Shown piece after piece: positions 1-6,899 of a stretch of 10,168 bases of DNA (position 1 is the first letter of the stretch; the number at the start of each line of letters is the position of its first letter). The stretch is from an uncultured Burkholderiales bacterium (GTDB lineage: Bacteria; Pseudomonadota; Gammaproteobacteria; Burkholderiales; Burkholderiaceae_C). The notes below the pieces were generated by a model. It searched no databases, was not told where the DNA came from, and saw only the letters and a program-made list of their open reading frames with translations. The DNA is taken from contig CAISQQ010000507.1 of the NCBI GenBank assembly GCA_903887655.1, positions 1-10,168 of the forward strand, read 5' to 3'. The translations under genes and the position numbers were made by a program.

Positions 1-1430
1 ACTCGCGTTGTGGTTACAGCACGGATTTTTCAGGCCCAGTCAACGACCGCGCATTGCTGCACATTGACAATTGTTACTATTTACCCAACCTTCGAGTGAT
101 CACGCATCGCTGCAAAACCCACATGCAAAGCGCCACGGCTTTCAGGGGCTTTGGTGGTCCGCAGGGCATGTTTGCCATTGAGACCGTGATTGAAGAAATT
201 GCCCAGCGCTTGGGGCTGGATTCTTTGGCCGTGCGTCTGGCCAACTTGTATCAACATCCCCACGTGTCGGGAAACCCGCAGACCTTGACCACCCAGTATG
301 GACAAACCATCGAAGACTGGGTGGGCGACAAGATCATGGCGCAGTTGCAGGTCCAATCGGGCTACCATGCTCGCCGCCAAGAGGTGGTGGCTTTTAATGC
401 CAAGCACGTCCACCGCAAACGCGGTTTGTCCCTGGTGCCCTTGAAGTTTGGCATCAGTTTCACAGCGACCATGCTCAACCAAGGCGGCGCACTGCTCAAC
501 ATCTACCAAGATGGGTCGGTGAGTGTGAACCATGGTGGCACAGAGATGGGGCAGGGCTTGAACACCAAAATGGCCCAAGTCGCCGCAGACGGTTTGGGCA
601 TCAGCGTGGATCGCGTGCGAGTGACCGGTACCGATACCCAAAAAGTCCCCAACGCTTCGGCCACAGCCGCCTCCAGTGGTGCCGACATCAACGGTGCGGC
701 CATCAACCATGCGTGTCAACAAATGCGTGAACGCTTGAGTCAAGTCGCCGCCCAGCATTTGGGTTGTGCCCCTGGGGAGGTGACCTTCGCGCAAGACCAT
801 GCCTGGTTTGGTCGCACGAGCATGCCGTGGAAGGATTTGATCATTCAGGCTTGGCTTGCCAGGGTGGGTTTGTCAGTGACTGGGTTTTACAAAACGCCAG
901 AGATCGCTTATGACTTCAATACCTTGTGGGGTCGCGCTTTTTATTACTTCTGTTATGGCGCTGCGGTGAGTGAGGTTGAGATCGACACCCAGACAGGCGA
1001 GTGGTGGCTCAAAGCCGTCGATATCTTGCACGACGTGGGTCAAAGTATCAACCCCGCGATTGATCGCGGGCAAATCGAAGGCGGTTATGTGCAAGGCATG
1101 GGTTGGTTGACCATGGAGGAGTGCATCTGGAGCGCCAAGGGCCAACTCCTCACCCACGGGCCGAGTACTTACAAAATCCCAGTCGCTGGCGATATTCCTG
1201 AGCATTTCAATATCGAGTTCTTTGACGGCAGCAACGTCAAGCCCACGCCTTTTTACAGCAAAGCAGTGGGGGAGCCCCCATTGATGCTCGCGCTATCGAC
1301 GTACTTTGCCTTGCGAGAGGCCGTCAGTGCCAGTGCGAACCATCAGGTGCCACTGAACATGGATGCACCCGCAACGCCCGAGCGCATTTTGATGGCGTGT
1401 GAAGCATTGCGAGCATCGACTCGGGCTTGA
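1..1430 (+). CDS. xdhB: Xanthine dehydrogenase molybdopterin-binding subunit (C-terminal part, 5' end outside window)
   Basis: Large subunit of the two-subunit bacterial xanthine dehydrogenase, which hydroxylates hypoxanthine to xanthine and xanthine to urate at a molybdenum cofactor in the cytoplasm. The reading frame is open from base 3 and shows family sequence before the first possible start codon, so the gene enters from the left; about 475 residues are visible, roughly the last 60% of a usual ~780-residue subunit. Visible active-site elements, matched to bovine xanthine oxidoreductase: DRALL at nt 45-59 (Arg880 equivalent, nt 48-50), AFRGFGGPQ from nt 138 (Phe914 equivalent at 150-152), KFGISFT with the Phe1009 equivalent at 459-461, GGTEMGQG near 535-560 (Gln1040 region), ASATAASSGAD near 654-690, and KAVGEPP with the catalytic Glu1261 equivalent at 1272-1274. 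The Glu802 region lies outside the window. All checked residues are intact, so the enzyme looks functional. xdhC follows after 25 nt. The FeS/FAD subunit gene is expected upstream. Confidence 0.95.
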   Translation, partial: SRCGYSTDFSGPVNDRALLHIDNCYYLPNLRVITHRCKTHMQSATAFRGFGGPQGMFAIETVIEEIAQRLGLDSLAVRLANLYQHPHVSGNPQTLTTQYGQTIEDWVGDKIMAQLQVQSGYHARRQEVVAFNAKHVHRKRGLSLVPLKFGISFTATMLNQGGALLNIYQDGSVSVNHGGTEMGQGLNTKMAQVAADGLGISVDRVRVTGTDTQKVPNASATAASSGADINGAAINHACQQMRERLSQVAAQHLGCAPGEVTFAQDHAWFGRTSMPWKDLIIQAWLARVGLSVTGFYKTPEIAYDFNTLWGRAFYYFCYGAAVSEVEIDTQTGEWWLKAVDILHDVGQSINPAIDRGQIEGGYVQGMGWLTMEECIWSAKGQLLTHGPSTYKIPVAGDIPEHFNIEFFDGSNVKPTPFYSKAVGEPPLMLALSTYFALREAVSASANHQVPLNMDAPATPERILMACEALRASTRA

Positions 1431-1455
1431 TCACCGCTGCAAGACTGTACCGGGC

Positions 1456-2331
1456 GTGAACAGGCACTTGACCGAGCTCATCGGTGCACTCAATGCGCTC
1501 AAGGACAATGCGTGCGCGGTCTTGGTGCGCGTTGATCGCGTTCAGGGCTCGACACCGCGCGATGCGGGGGCTTGGATGGCCGTCTTTGACGCAGGCGAGA
1601 TCATCAACACCCTGGGGGGCGGGCAACTGGAGTTCCAAGCCATCGATGTGGCCCAGTCCCTGTTGAGGGGCATGGGGCGAGCGTCCATGACGCAAGCATT
1701 TGGCTTGGAGGACAACGTCTCCCCGGTGCTGCGTTTTCCACTGGGACCCAGCCTGGGCCAATGCTGTGGTGGGGTGGTGCATTTGAGCTTTGAGAAAGTG
1801 CGCGCGATGGACATCGAGCGACTGGTTCAGACTTTGAGGCAGCCCGAGCCCCATCTCGCTTTGTTTGGTGCGGGCCATGTCGGACGAGCCTTGATGCGCG
1901 TGATGTGCACACTGCCGTGGTCACTGACGTGGATCGATTCGCGTGAAGATATTTTCTTGCAGCAGGAGTTCCTGAGCGTCACCATGGAGCATTCAGATCC
2001 GGTGCACTTCGCCGTGGATCACTTGTTGGCCCAAACCCATGTCTTGATCATGAGCTTCAGCCACGCTGAAGATCTCGACATTGTGGCGCGTTGTTTGCTT
2101 CGGCAAAGAAGCCGAGGTGATTTGAGGAGTGTGGGTCTGATCGGTAGCGAGACCAAATGGGCCACCTTCCAAAACCGTTTGCGCGAGCGCGGGTTTACTC
2201 AACAAGAGCTCGACACGGTGGAGTGTCCCATTGGCCTGCCGGGCATTGAGGGCAAGGAGCCGGAAGTGATTGCTCTGTCGGTTGCGGCACGGTTGCTTCA
2301 GTTGCAATCGATGGAAAACCCGTCTTTGTGA
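1456..2331 (+). CDS. xdhC: Xanthine dehydrogenase accessory protein XdhC
   Basis: XdhC binds molybdenum cofactor, assists its sulfuration and delivers it to the XdhB subunit; it is not part of the mature enzyme. With the chosen start the protein has 291 residues, normal for the family. Visible marks: GSTPRDAG at residues 31-38, GGGQLEFQA at 54-62, GQCCGG at 101-106 with a cysteine pair (the conserved cofactor-binding region), the nucleotide-fold turn LFGAGHVGRAL at 136-146, FSHAEDLDIV at 201-210, and the hallmark IGLPGIEGKEPEVIALSVA at 259-277. No ATG precedes the conserved N-terminus. I chose GTG 1456, 25 nt after the xdhB stop; TTG 1468 and an upstream GTG at 1399, inside xdhB, are alternatives. 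No good Shine-Dalgarno sequence precedes any of them, so translation may be coupled to xdhB. The close spacing supports an xdhBC operon. Confidence 0.93.
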   Translation: MNRHLTELIGALNALKDNACAVLVRVDRVQGSTPRDAGAWMAVFDAGEIINTLGGGQLEFQAIDVAQSLLRGMGRASMTQAFGLEDNVSPVLRFPLGPSLGQCCGGVVHLSFEKVRAMDIERLVQTLRQPEPHLALFGAGHVGRALMRVMCTLPWSLTWIDSREDIFLQQEFLSVTMEHSDPVHFAVDHLLAQTHVLIMSFSHAEDLDIVARCLLRQRSRGDLRSVGLIGSETKWATFQNRLRERGFTQQELDTVECPIGLPGIEGKEPEVIALSVAARLLQLQSMENPSL

Positions 2332-2360
2332 CGGTGAGGCGTGATCCTGTTATCCTTTCT

Positions 2361-2400
2361 CAGGTGCGGGAGTGCACCGTGCAGGTGCGGTGCACCTGCA
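2361..2400. repeat. Direct and overlapping inverted repeats upstream of puuD
   Basis: The 114-bp gap before puuD holds a dense repeat block. A 9-bp direct repeat, CAGGTGCGG, lies at 2361-2369 and 2382-2390, 21 bp apart (about two helical turns). A perfect 9-bp stem, TGCAGGTGC/GCACCTGCA, lies at 2380-2388 and 2392-2400 with a 3-base loop. A second perfect stem, GTGCACCG/CGGTGCAC, lies at 2372-2379 and 2388-2395 with an 8-base loop. The two stems share bases 2388 and 2392-2395, so only one can form at a time. This could be an operator for a dimeric regulator or a leader RNA switch. No run of T follows directly, so it is not a standard terminator. Confidence 0.7.
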
Positions 2401-2445
2401 GTGACTGAGTGAGTTGATTTTCTTAATCTATCGGAGTGTTGATTG

Positions 2446-3678
2446 ATGGATCCCTATTATTTGGAGTGGGCCAATTTGTTGCTGCGCTGGCTGCACTTGA
2501 TCACGGTCATTGCCTGGGTGGGTTCGTCTTTTTATTTTGTGTTCTTGGACAGCAATTTGGTCAAGCCCACCTCACCGGACTTGCTCGAAAAAGGCGTGGA
2601 CGGTGCCATGTGGGCAGTGCATGGCGGAGGTTTTTACAATCCACAAAAATACATGGTGGCGCCACAAAAAATTCACAGCAAACTGCATTGGTTTTATTGG
2701 GAGAGTTATTTCACTTGGATGAGTGGTTTTGCTCTTTTTTCAGTGCTCTACCTCTACAACGCCAAAACGTTTTTGATTGACCAGTCTTTGATGGCTTGGA
2801 CACCCAATGAGGCCATTGCCGTGGCCTTGGCTTTTTTGGTGGTGTTTTGGCTGGTCTATGACCGCGTGTGTCAGTGGCTTGGCTTTCGTGAAAACGGTGA
2901 GCTTTGGGTGGGTGGGGTGATGTTCTTGGTGATCACCGCTGCCTCTTACTTGGCCTGTCACTGGTTTGCCGGTCGTGCGGCGTTTTTGTTGGTGGGGGCC
3001 ATGATAGCCACGAGCATGTCGGCCAATGTGTTTTTTTGGATCATTCCTGGTCAACGCAAAGTGGTGCAAGCAATGACCACAGGACCCAAATTGCCCGCGC
3101 AAGAATTGATCATGCACGGCAAGCGTGGCAAGCAGCGCAGTGTGCACAACACCTACTTTACCTTGCCAGTCATTTTTGCCATGATGAGCAACCACTATGG
3201 TTTTTTGTACTCCCACCCTCATCATTGGATGATTTTGGTGGTGATGATGCTCTCTGGCGCCTTGATTCGCCAGTTCTTTGTGCAGCGCCACGCTTATCAC
3301 CAAGACCGTGCCGCCAACCCTTGGCCCTACGCGCTGGTTGGTTGTGTCTTGATCCTCGGCGTGATCGTGGCCATGGCGCCAAAAGCTTCTCCAAGCGGTC
3401 CTGCAGGGGCCAGTACGCCAGTGAACAACACAGCCGTGAGTTACAAAGAGTTGAGCGTGGTGCTCGAGGCGCGTTGTTACCCTTGCCACGGCAGCGCCAT
3501 GCAGATGAAAAACATTCGGCTCGATTCACCACAAGGCGTGGCTCAAAACGCATTGAGTATTTACCAGCAAGCGGTGGTGCTCGCGCAAATGCCCATGAAC
3601 AATGCCACGGGCATCACGCCAGAGGAGCGAGAGCTCATACGCCGCTGGTATGAGCAAGGCGCCAAAACATCCCCCTGA
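2446..3678 (+). CDS. puuD: Membrane urate oxidase with C-terminal cytochrome c domain (PuuD type)
   Basis: PuuD oxidises urate to 5-hydroxyisourate and hands electrons to a fused cytochrome c domain and so to the respiratory chain, instead of making hydrogen peroxide like soluble uricase; this was shown for the Agrobacterium family member. The 410-residue protein has eight predicted membrane segments (about 10-34, 87-105, 111-132, 141-163, 167-191, 227-246, 250-269, 293-311). Basic residues cluster in the loops at 35-86, 192-226 and 270-292, which places both ends outside, as needed for periplasmic haem attachment. A linker rich in Ser/Pro/Gly leads to a single haem site CYPCH at 344-348 (nt 3475-3489), with Met382 or Met384 in AQMPMNN as the likely sixth haem ligand. 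The start is ATG 2446: GGAG at 2433-2436 lies 9 nt upstream, better than the preceding TTG 2443. It follows xdhC on the same strand after 114 bp and probably consumes the urate made by XDH. Confidence 0.9.
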   Translation: MDPYYLEWANLLLRWLHLITVIAWVGSSFYFVFLDSNLVKPTSPDLLEKGVDGAMWAVHGGGFYNPQKYMVAPQKIHSKLHWFYWESYFTWMSGFALFSVLYLYNAKTFLIDQSLMAWTPNEAIAVALAFLVVFWLVYDRVCQWLGFRENGELWVGGVMFLVITAASYLACHWFAGRAAFLLVGAMIATSMSANVFFWIIPGQRKVVQAMTTGPKLPAQELIMHGKRGKQRSVHNTYFTLPVIFAMMSNHYGFLYSHPHHWMILVVMMLSGALIRQFFVQRHAYHQDRAANPWPYALVGCVLILGVIVAMAPKASPSGPAGASTPVNNTAVSYKELSVVLEARCYPCHGSAMQMKNIRLDSPQGVAQNALSIYQQAVVLAQMPMNNATGITPEERELIRRWYEQGAKTSP

Positions 3679-3691
3679 GTGGGAGACTGAT

Positions 3692-3708
3692 GGCTTGAGG
3701 CGCAAGCC
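3692..3708. terminator. Possible bidirectional terminator hairpin between convergent genes
   Basis: A perfect 6-bp stem, GGCTTG/CAAGCC (3692-3697 and 3703-3708) with a 5-base loop, fills most of the 30-bp gap between the stop of puuD and the stop of the convergent deaminase gene. Its place suits a shared terminator. The stem is short and there is no strong T-run on either side (TTAAGTGTT to the right), so the call is tentative. Confidence 0.35.
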
Positions 3709-5124
3709 TTAAGTGTTGCGGGCTTTTTCAACCAGTTCCATGGCGAGTTGGTTGTGGCGAAGAATGAGGGGGGGCAATTCCACCCGTTGCAGCTCGCCCT
3801 TGTCGACCAGAACCTCGCCGTTGACGATGGTGTAGTCCGTGTTTTGGCTCGCGCACAGCAGCAAAGCGCCCACCGGGTCGTGCACAGCACCCCCGGCCAT
3901 CTCGAGCGTGTCGGTTCTAAAGAGCGCCAAATCGGCGCAATACCCCACCGAGATTTGACCAATGTCTTGGCGCCCCAAGGTTTGGGCGCCGCCTCGGGTG
4001 GCGAGTTTCAAGGCGTCTTGGGGTGTCATCTCTTGCGCACCCGTGTCGCAACCAAATGGCTCGAGAGACTTGGCCACGCGTGCCAAGAGCATGGCTTGAC
4101 GGGCTTCGCCCAACAAATGCGCGCCATCGTTGCTGGCGCTGCCGTCCACACCCAGTCCCACATTCACCCCCAGGTTCAAGAGTTTTCTGAGCGGCAAAAT
4201 ACCACTGGCCAGTCGCATGTTGCTGCAAGGACAGTGGGAAATACTTGTGCCCGTCTTGGCAAATAAATCCATCCCCTCAGGATCAATTTTCACGCAATGC
4301 GCGTGCCACACATCGTGGCCCACCCAATCGAGGTTTTGTGCAAATTGGGCTGGTGTGCAATTGAATTTCTCAAGCGTGTAGGCCACGTCGTGGTCGTTTT
4401 CCGCCAGGTGGGTGTGAAGCCTCACACCATAGGCGCGAGCCAGTTTGGCCGACTCGCGCATGAGCTCTGGGCTCACGCTAAAAGGAGAGCATGGCGCCAC
4501 AGCAATTTGGAGCATGGAGCCGTGCTGTGCATCGTGCCAATCCTCGATGAGCTGCTGCGTGATGGACAAAATATCCGCCTCTTTTTCCACCACTCGGTCT
4601 GGGGGCAGACCGCCTTTGGATTGCCCCACACTCATGCTGCCTCGGGTGGCTGTGAAGCGCAGGCCCATGGTCTTGGCGGCTTGAATGCTGTCTTCAAGCC
4701 TCACGCCATTGGGGTAAATGTAGAGGTGGTCACTGCTGGTGGTGCAGCCTGAGAGGAGCAACTCCGCCATGGCCACTTGGTGCGAGACTTGAATCATCTC
4801 TGGGGTCAAGCCCGCCCACAAAGGGTAGAGGCCTTGAAGCCACGAAAAGAGCTCTGCGTTTTGAACGCCCTTGACCGCGCGGGTCAAGGACTGCACCATG
4901 TGGTGGTGGCAGTTGATCAAGCCAGGGGTGACCAAATGGTGGCGTGCGTCGATCACACGTTCTGCACGGTCGAGTAAAGGCTGGCCGCGCAACAAAAATT
5001 CTTCAGCACTCAAGACATCCTTGATCAATCCATTTTCAATGTAAATGGATCCACCTAGGAGTTCCTTACCGTGGTCGTTTTGGGTGCTGATGCAGTGGGC
5101 TTGATGAATTAGTAGGGATGTCAT
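3709..5124 (-). CDS. 8-oxoguanine deaminase / guanine deaminase-like amidohydrolase
   Basis: A 471-residue metal-dependent hydrolase of the amidohydrolase superfamily (COG0402 group, which includes guanine deaminase, 8-oxoguanine deaminase, AtzB and TrzN). The likely reaction is deamination of 8-oxoguanine to urate in the cytoplasm. The metal site is visible: NCHHHM at 71-76 (HxH = His73 and His75), THLAEN at 238-243 (His239 as ligand, Glu242 as proton shuttle), WHAHCVK at 273-279 (His276) and GVDGSASND at 325-333 (Asp327). LLSGCTTSSDHLY at 123-135 is also typical. The full-length alignment feel and the purine context favour 8-oxoguanine deaminase over a triazine or SAH deaminase, but substrate cannot be settled by eye. 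The start at ATG 5124 (reverse complement) fits the usual N-terminus; no clear Shine-Dalgarno sequence precedes it. It converges with puuD, whose substrate it would make, and diverges from glycerate kinase. Confidence 0.8.
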   Translation of the reverse strand: MTSLLIHQAHCISTQNDHGKELLGGSIYIENGLIKDVLSAEEFLLRGQPLLDRAERVIDARHHLVTPGLINCHHHMVQSLTRAVKGVQNAELFSWLQGLYPLWAGLTPEMIQVSHQVAMAELLLSGCTTSSDHLYIYPNGVRLEDSIQAAKTMGLRFTATRGSMSVGQSKGGLPPDRVVEKEADILSITQQLIEDWHDAQHGSMLQIAVAPCSPFSVSPELMRESAKLARAYGVRLHTHLAENDHDVAYTLEKFNCTPAQFAQNLDWVGHDVWHAHCVKIDPEGMDLFAKTGTSISHCPCSNMRLASGILPLRKLLNLGVNVGLGVDGSASNDGAHLLGEARQAMLLARVAKSLEPFGCDTGAQEMTPQDALKLATRGGAQTLGRQDIGQISVGYCADLALFRTDTLEMAGGAVHDPVGALLLCASQNTDYTIVNGEVLVDKGELQRVELPPLILRHNQLAMELVEKARNT

Positions 5125-5266
5125 GCGTGGGTGTGTTGATCAAAAGAACCAGGGCTTAGGCAGGGAGCAGATCTCCCGCGCTATGATGGCGCAATGATAT
5201 TCTTTTTTGTGCCAAGCACACGCTGGTGGCTCACGCCAGCGAGCAGTCCATGGGGGAGAGCGTTTT
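5125..5266. promoter_or_regulatory. Divergent intergenic region between deaminase and glycerate kinase genes
   Basis: This 142-bp gap must hold start signals for both divergent genes. An inverted repeat GGGAG-N5-CTCCC lies at 5163-5177, a size and place suited to an operator. TATGAT at 5182-5187 matches the sigma-70 -10 consensus at five of six bases for the rightward gene, but I see no good -35 at normal spacing (TTAGGC at 5156-5161 is 20 bp away). Downstream, CGCTGG/CCAGCG (5221-5226 and 5236-5241) can form a 6-bp leader hairpin. No clear leftward promoter is visible. Confidence 0.4.
5252..5258 (+). promoter_or_regulatory. Shine-Dalgarno sequence that decides the glycerate kinase start
   Basis: GGGGGAG lies 8 nt before GTG 5267. 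The frame is open further upstream to a TTG at 5207, but the 20 extra residues look unlike the family and contain this site, so the GTG is the preferred start. Confidence 0.7.
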
Positions 5267-6583
5267 GTGATTGAACCCTTTGATTTTTTAGGGCAACTGT
5301 TTCAAGCGGCCATTGAGCGCTCGAGCCCCCAGGCATTGATGAAGACCCATCTGCCGCCCCCTCCCAAAGGTCAAACTTGGGTGTTGGGTGCAGGCAAGGC
5401 CAGTGTCTCCATGGCCATGGCCTTTGAAGAGGCGTGGAATGAAGCTTACCCATCCTCGGCATTGAGCGGTTTGGTGGTCACGCCTTATGGCCATTTGCCC
5501 AAGGGATTTGATCCCCAACGCTCTCGCATTGAGGTGATGCAAGCCGCCCATCCGGTGCCTGACATGAACAGCATGCTCGCTGCACAAAGTCTATTGGCCC
5601 GCGCTCAGGGTCTGGGGCATGACGATTTGGTCATTGTGTTGATCTCTGGCGGTGGGTCCTCTTTGTTGTGTTGTCCCATAGAGGGCATGACGCTCAACGA
5701 CAAGCAAAGCGTCAACCGTGCCTTGCTGCAAAGCGGGGCGAGCATTGACGAGATGAACGCGGTGCGCAAACACCTCTCGCAAATCAAGGGCGGGCGGTTG
5801 CTGCAGGCTTTGCAGCCCGCGCAGGTGCTCACCTTGTGCATCAGCGATGTGCCAGGCGACGACCCACAAACCATCGCCAGTGGGCCCAGCGTTGCCGATG
5901 GGAGCACCTCGCACGAAGCCTTTGAAGTTCTAAAGCGCTATGGCATTGAGGTGCCCCCGTCCATCATGGACGCCTTGCGCCGAGGTGAGTTGGAAACCCC
6001 CAAGCCCGGCGAATTTTCCGCTTCGCTGAGCCCTGTTCGGATCATTGCCAGTGCTCGCGACGCTTTGAATGCCGCTGCAGAGCTGGCCAAGCGTGAGGGA
6101 ATCAACGCCTATATTTTGGCCGATGATGTGCAAGGCGAGTCCAAAGATGTGGCATTGATGCATGCGAGCTTGGCGCGGTTTGCTGCCAACGGCTTGGGGG
6201 CATTCAAAAAGCCTTGTGTGCTGTTGAGTGGCGGCGAGACCACCGTCACCTTGGACAAGCTTGGGAGCAGCCCCGCCCTCGAGGAGCGGGGCCGGGGCGG
6301 GCGTGCGGGTGAGTTTTGTTTGTCACTGGCACGAGCCTTGAATGGCGCGCCGGGGATTTGGGCCTTGGTGGCCGATACCGATGGCATTGATGGCAGCTCC
6401 AGCGCTGCGGGGGCTCGCGTGGGCCCCCATACCCTGTCCCAAGCGAGGGCACTGGGTTTGAATTTGAACGAGTACACCCAACGGCATGATGCGCACGGTT
6501 TTTTCAGCGCCTTGTCCGATCTGGTGGTCACCGGGCCCACCCTCACCAACGTCAATGACTTCAGGGCCATTTTGATTGTGTAA
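5267..6583 (+). CDS. ttuD: Glycerate 2-kinase (MOFRL family, TtuD/GckA type)
   Basis: A 438-residue cytoplasmic kinase that phosphorylates D-glycerate to 2-phosphoglycerate with ATP. Older annotations call such proteins hydroxypyruvate reductase TtuD; the sequence is of the kinase family. The N-terminal DUF4147 part shows VLGAGKAS at 39-46, SGGGSSL at 127-133, NAVRKHLSQIKGG at 164-176 and SDVPGDDPQTIASGPS at 193-208. The C-terminal MOFRL part shows LLSGGETTVT at 319-328, GRGGR at 342-346, DTDGIDGSS at 370-378 and GPTLTNVND at 423-431. Between TVT and GRGGR there seem to be about ten extra residues (329-340) encoded by very GC-rich DNA. The start GTG 5267 is supported by GGGGGAG upstream. Next to purine-degradation genes its likely job is the last step from purine-derived glyoxylate through tartronate semialdehyde and glycerate; the other enzymes of that route are not in the window. 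It may also serve other glycerate-yielding pathways. Confidence 0.9.
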   Translation: MIEPFDFLGQLFQAAIERSSPQALMKTHLPPPPKGQTWVLGAGKASVSMAMAFEEAWNEAYPSSALSGLVVTPYGHLPKGFDPQRSRIEVMQAAHPVPDMNSMLAAQSLLARAQGLGHDDLVIVLISGGGSSLLCCPIEGMTLNDKQSVNRALLQSGASIDEMNAVRKHLSQIKGGRLLQALQPAQVLTLCISDVPGDDPQTIASGPSVADGSTSHEAFEVLKRYGIEVPPSIMDALRRGELETPKPGEFSASLSPVRIIASARDALNAAAELAKREGINAYILADDVQGESKDVALMHASLARFAANGLGAFKKPCVLLSGGETTVTLDKLGSSPALEERGRGGRAGEFCLSLARALNGAPGIWALVADTDGIDGSSSAAGARVGPHTLSQARALGLNLNEYTQRHDAHGFFSALSDLVVTGPTLTNVNDFRAILIV

Positions 6584-6899
6584 AAGGGGGCGAGGGTCGT
6601 GCAACTTTGGTGCCACAAGCCGCGGACCCGGTGAGGGATGTTGGGACGATTGGGCCATCTTGGTGCATGGACAACTTCTTGGACAAAATCTCGGCTTGCT
6701 CCCTGAAAAAACGGGGTCTTTGCGCTTAAGATTGGCCAATTGTGACCATTTGATGATGGCGCGACGGGTGCTTGAGTTTGTTCAACGTGGCATTGGCCTT
6801 GCTAGGGATGATCTTGACTGCTACCAGTGGCGCTCTCGTGCGTGACAGACAACGCGTCATTTCAAGTCGATTCACCGAATTTCCTCCCAACCCACCGCC
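6584..6899. other. 316-bp intergenic region without a convincing gene
   Basis: No open frame here resembles a known protein. The longest forward frame (to 6845) starts inside the glycerate kinase gene and lacks a ribosome-binding site. I see a perfect 10-bp palindrome ATTGGCCAAT at 6731-6740, with ATTGGCC repeated at 6792-6798. A weak stem CCCTG/CGGGG (6701-6705 and 6712-6716, A6 loop) is followed by TCTTT and could be a poor terminator for glycerate kinase. TTGACT at 6814-6819 resembles a -35 box, but no -10 box is found at proper distance. The length leaves room for a promoter and a structured leader for the transporter operon; I could not match any riboswitch class. Confidence 0.5.

Noticed and set aside
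81..800. Long reverse-strand open frame (239 codons) opposite xdhB
   Set aside because: It lies wholly across conserved xdhB sequence, shows no known protein features and is a by-product of codon use on the real strand.
2414..2442. TTGATT as a -35 box for puuD
   Set aside because: No acceptable -10 hexamer at 16-18 bp spacing, and it would put the transcript start on top of the ribosome-binding site or start codon.
2740..3653. Open frames of about 249 codons on both strands inside puuD
   Set aside because: Both overlap the well-supported membrane and cytochrome domains of puuD; their translations are His- or Arg-rich and resemble no protein family.
6701..6720. Stem with A6 loop followed by TCTTT as a glycerate kinase terminator
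   Set aside because: Only a 5-bp stem including a G-T pair, a weak T-run, and 117 bp past the stop codon; not strong enough to list as a terminator.
6109..6739. Reverse-strand open frames across the end of glycerate kinase and into the gap
   Set aside because: Low-complexity Pro/Arg/Ser-rich translations opposite the conserved MOFRL domain; no start signals.
6799..6842. GCTAGGG-containing stretch resembling part of a guanidine-I (ykkC) riboswitch
   Set aside because: The other conserved ykkC elements are not present nearby, so the match is only a short chance string.
6576..6845. Forward open frame of 89 codons in the gap before the transporter
   Set aside because: Starts with TTG inside the glycerate kinase gene, no ribosome-binding site, and no recognisable family. 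A shorter ATG version of about 30 residues also lacks a ribosome-binding site.
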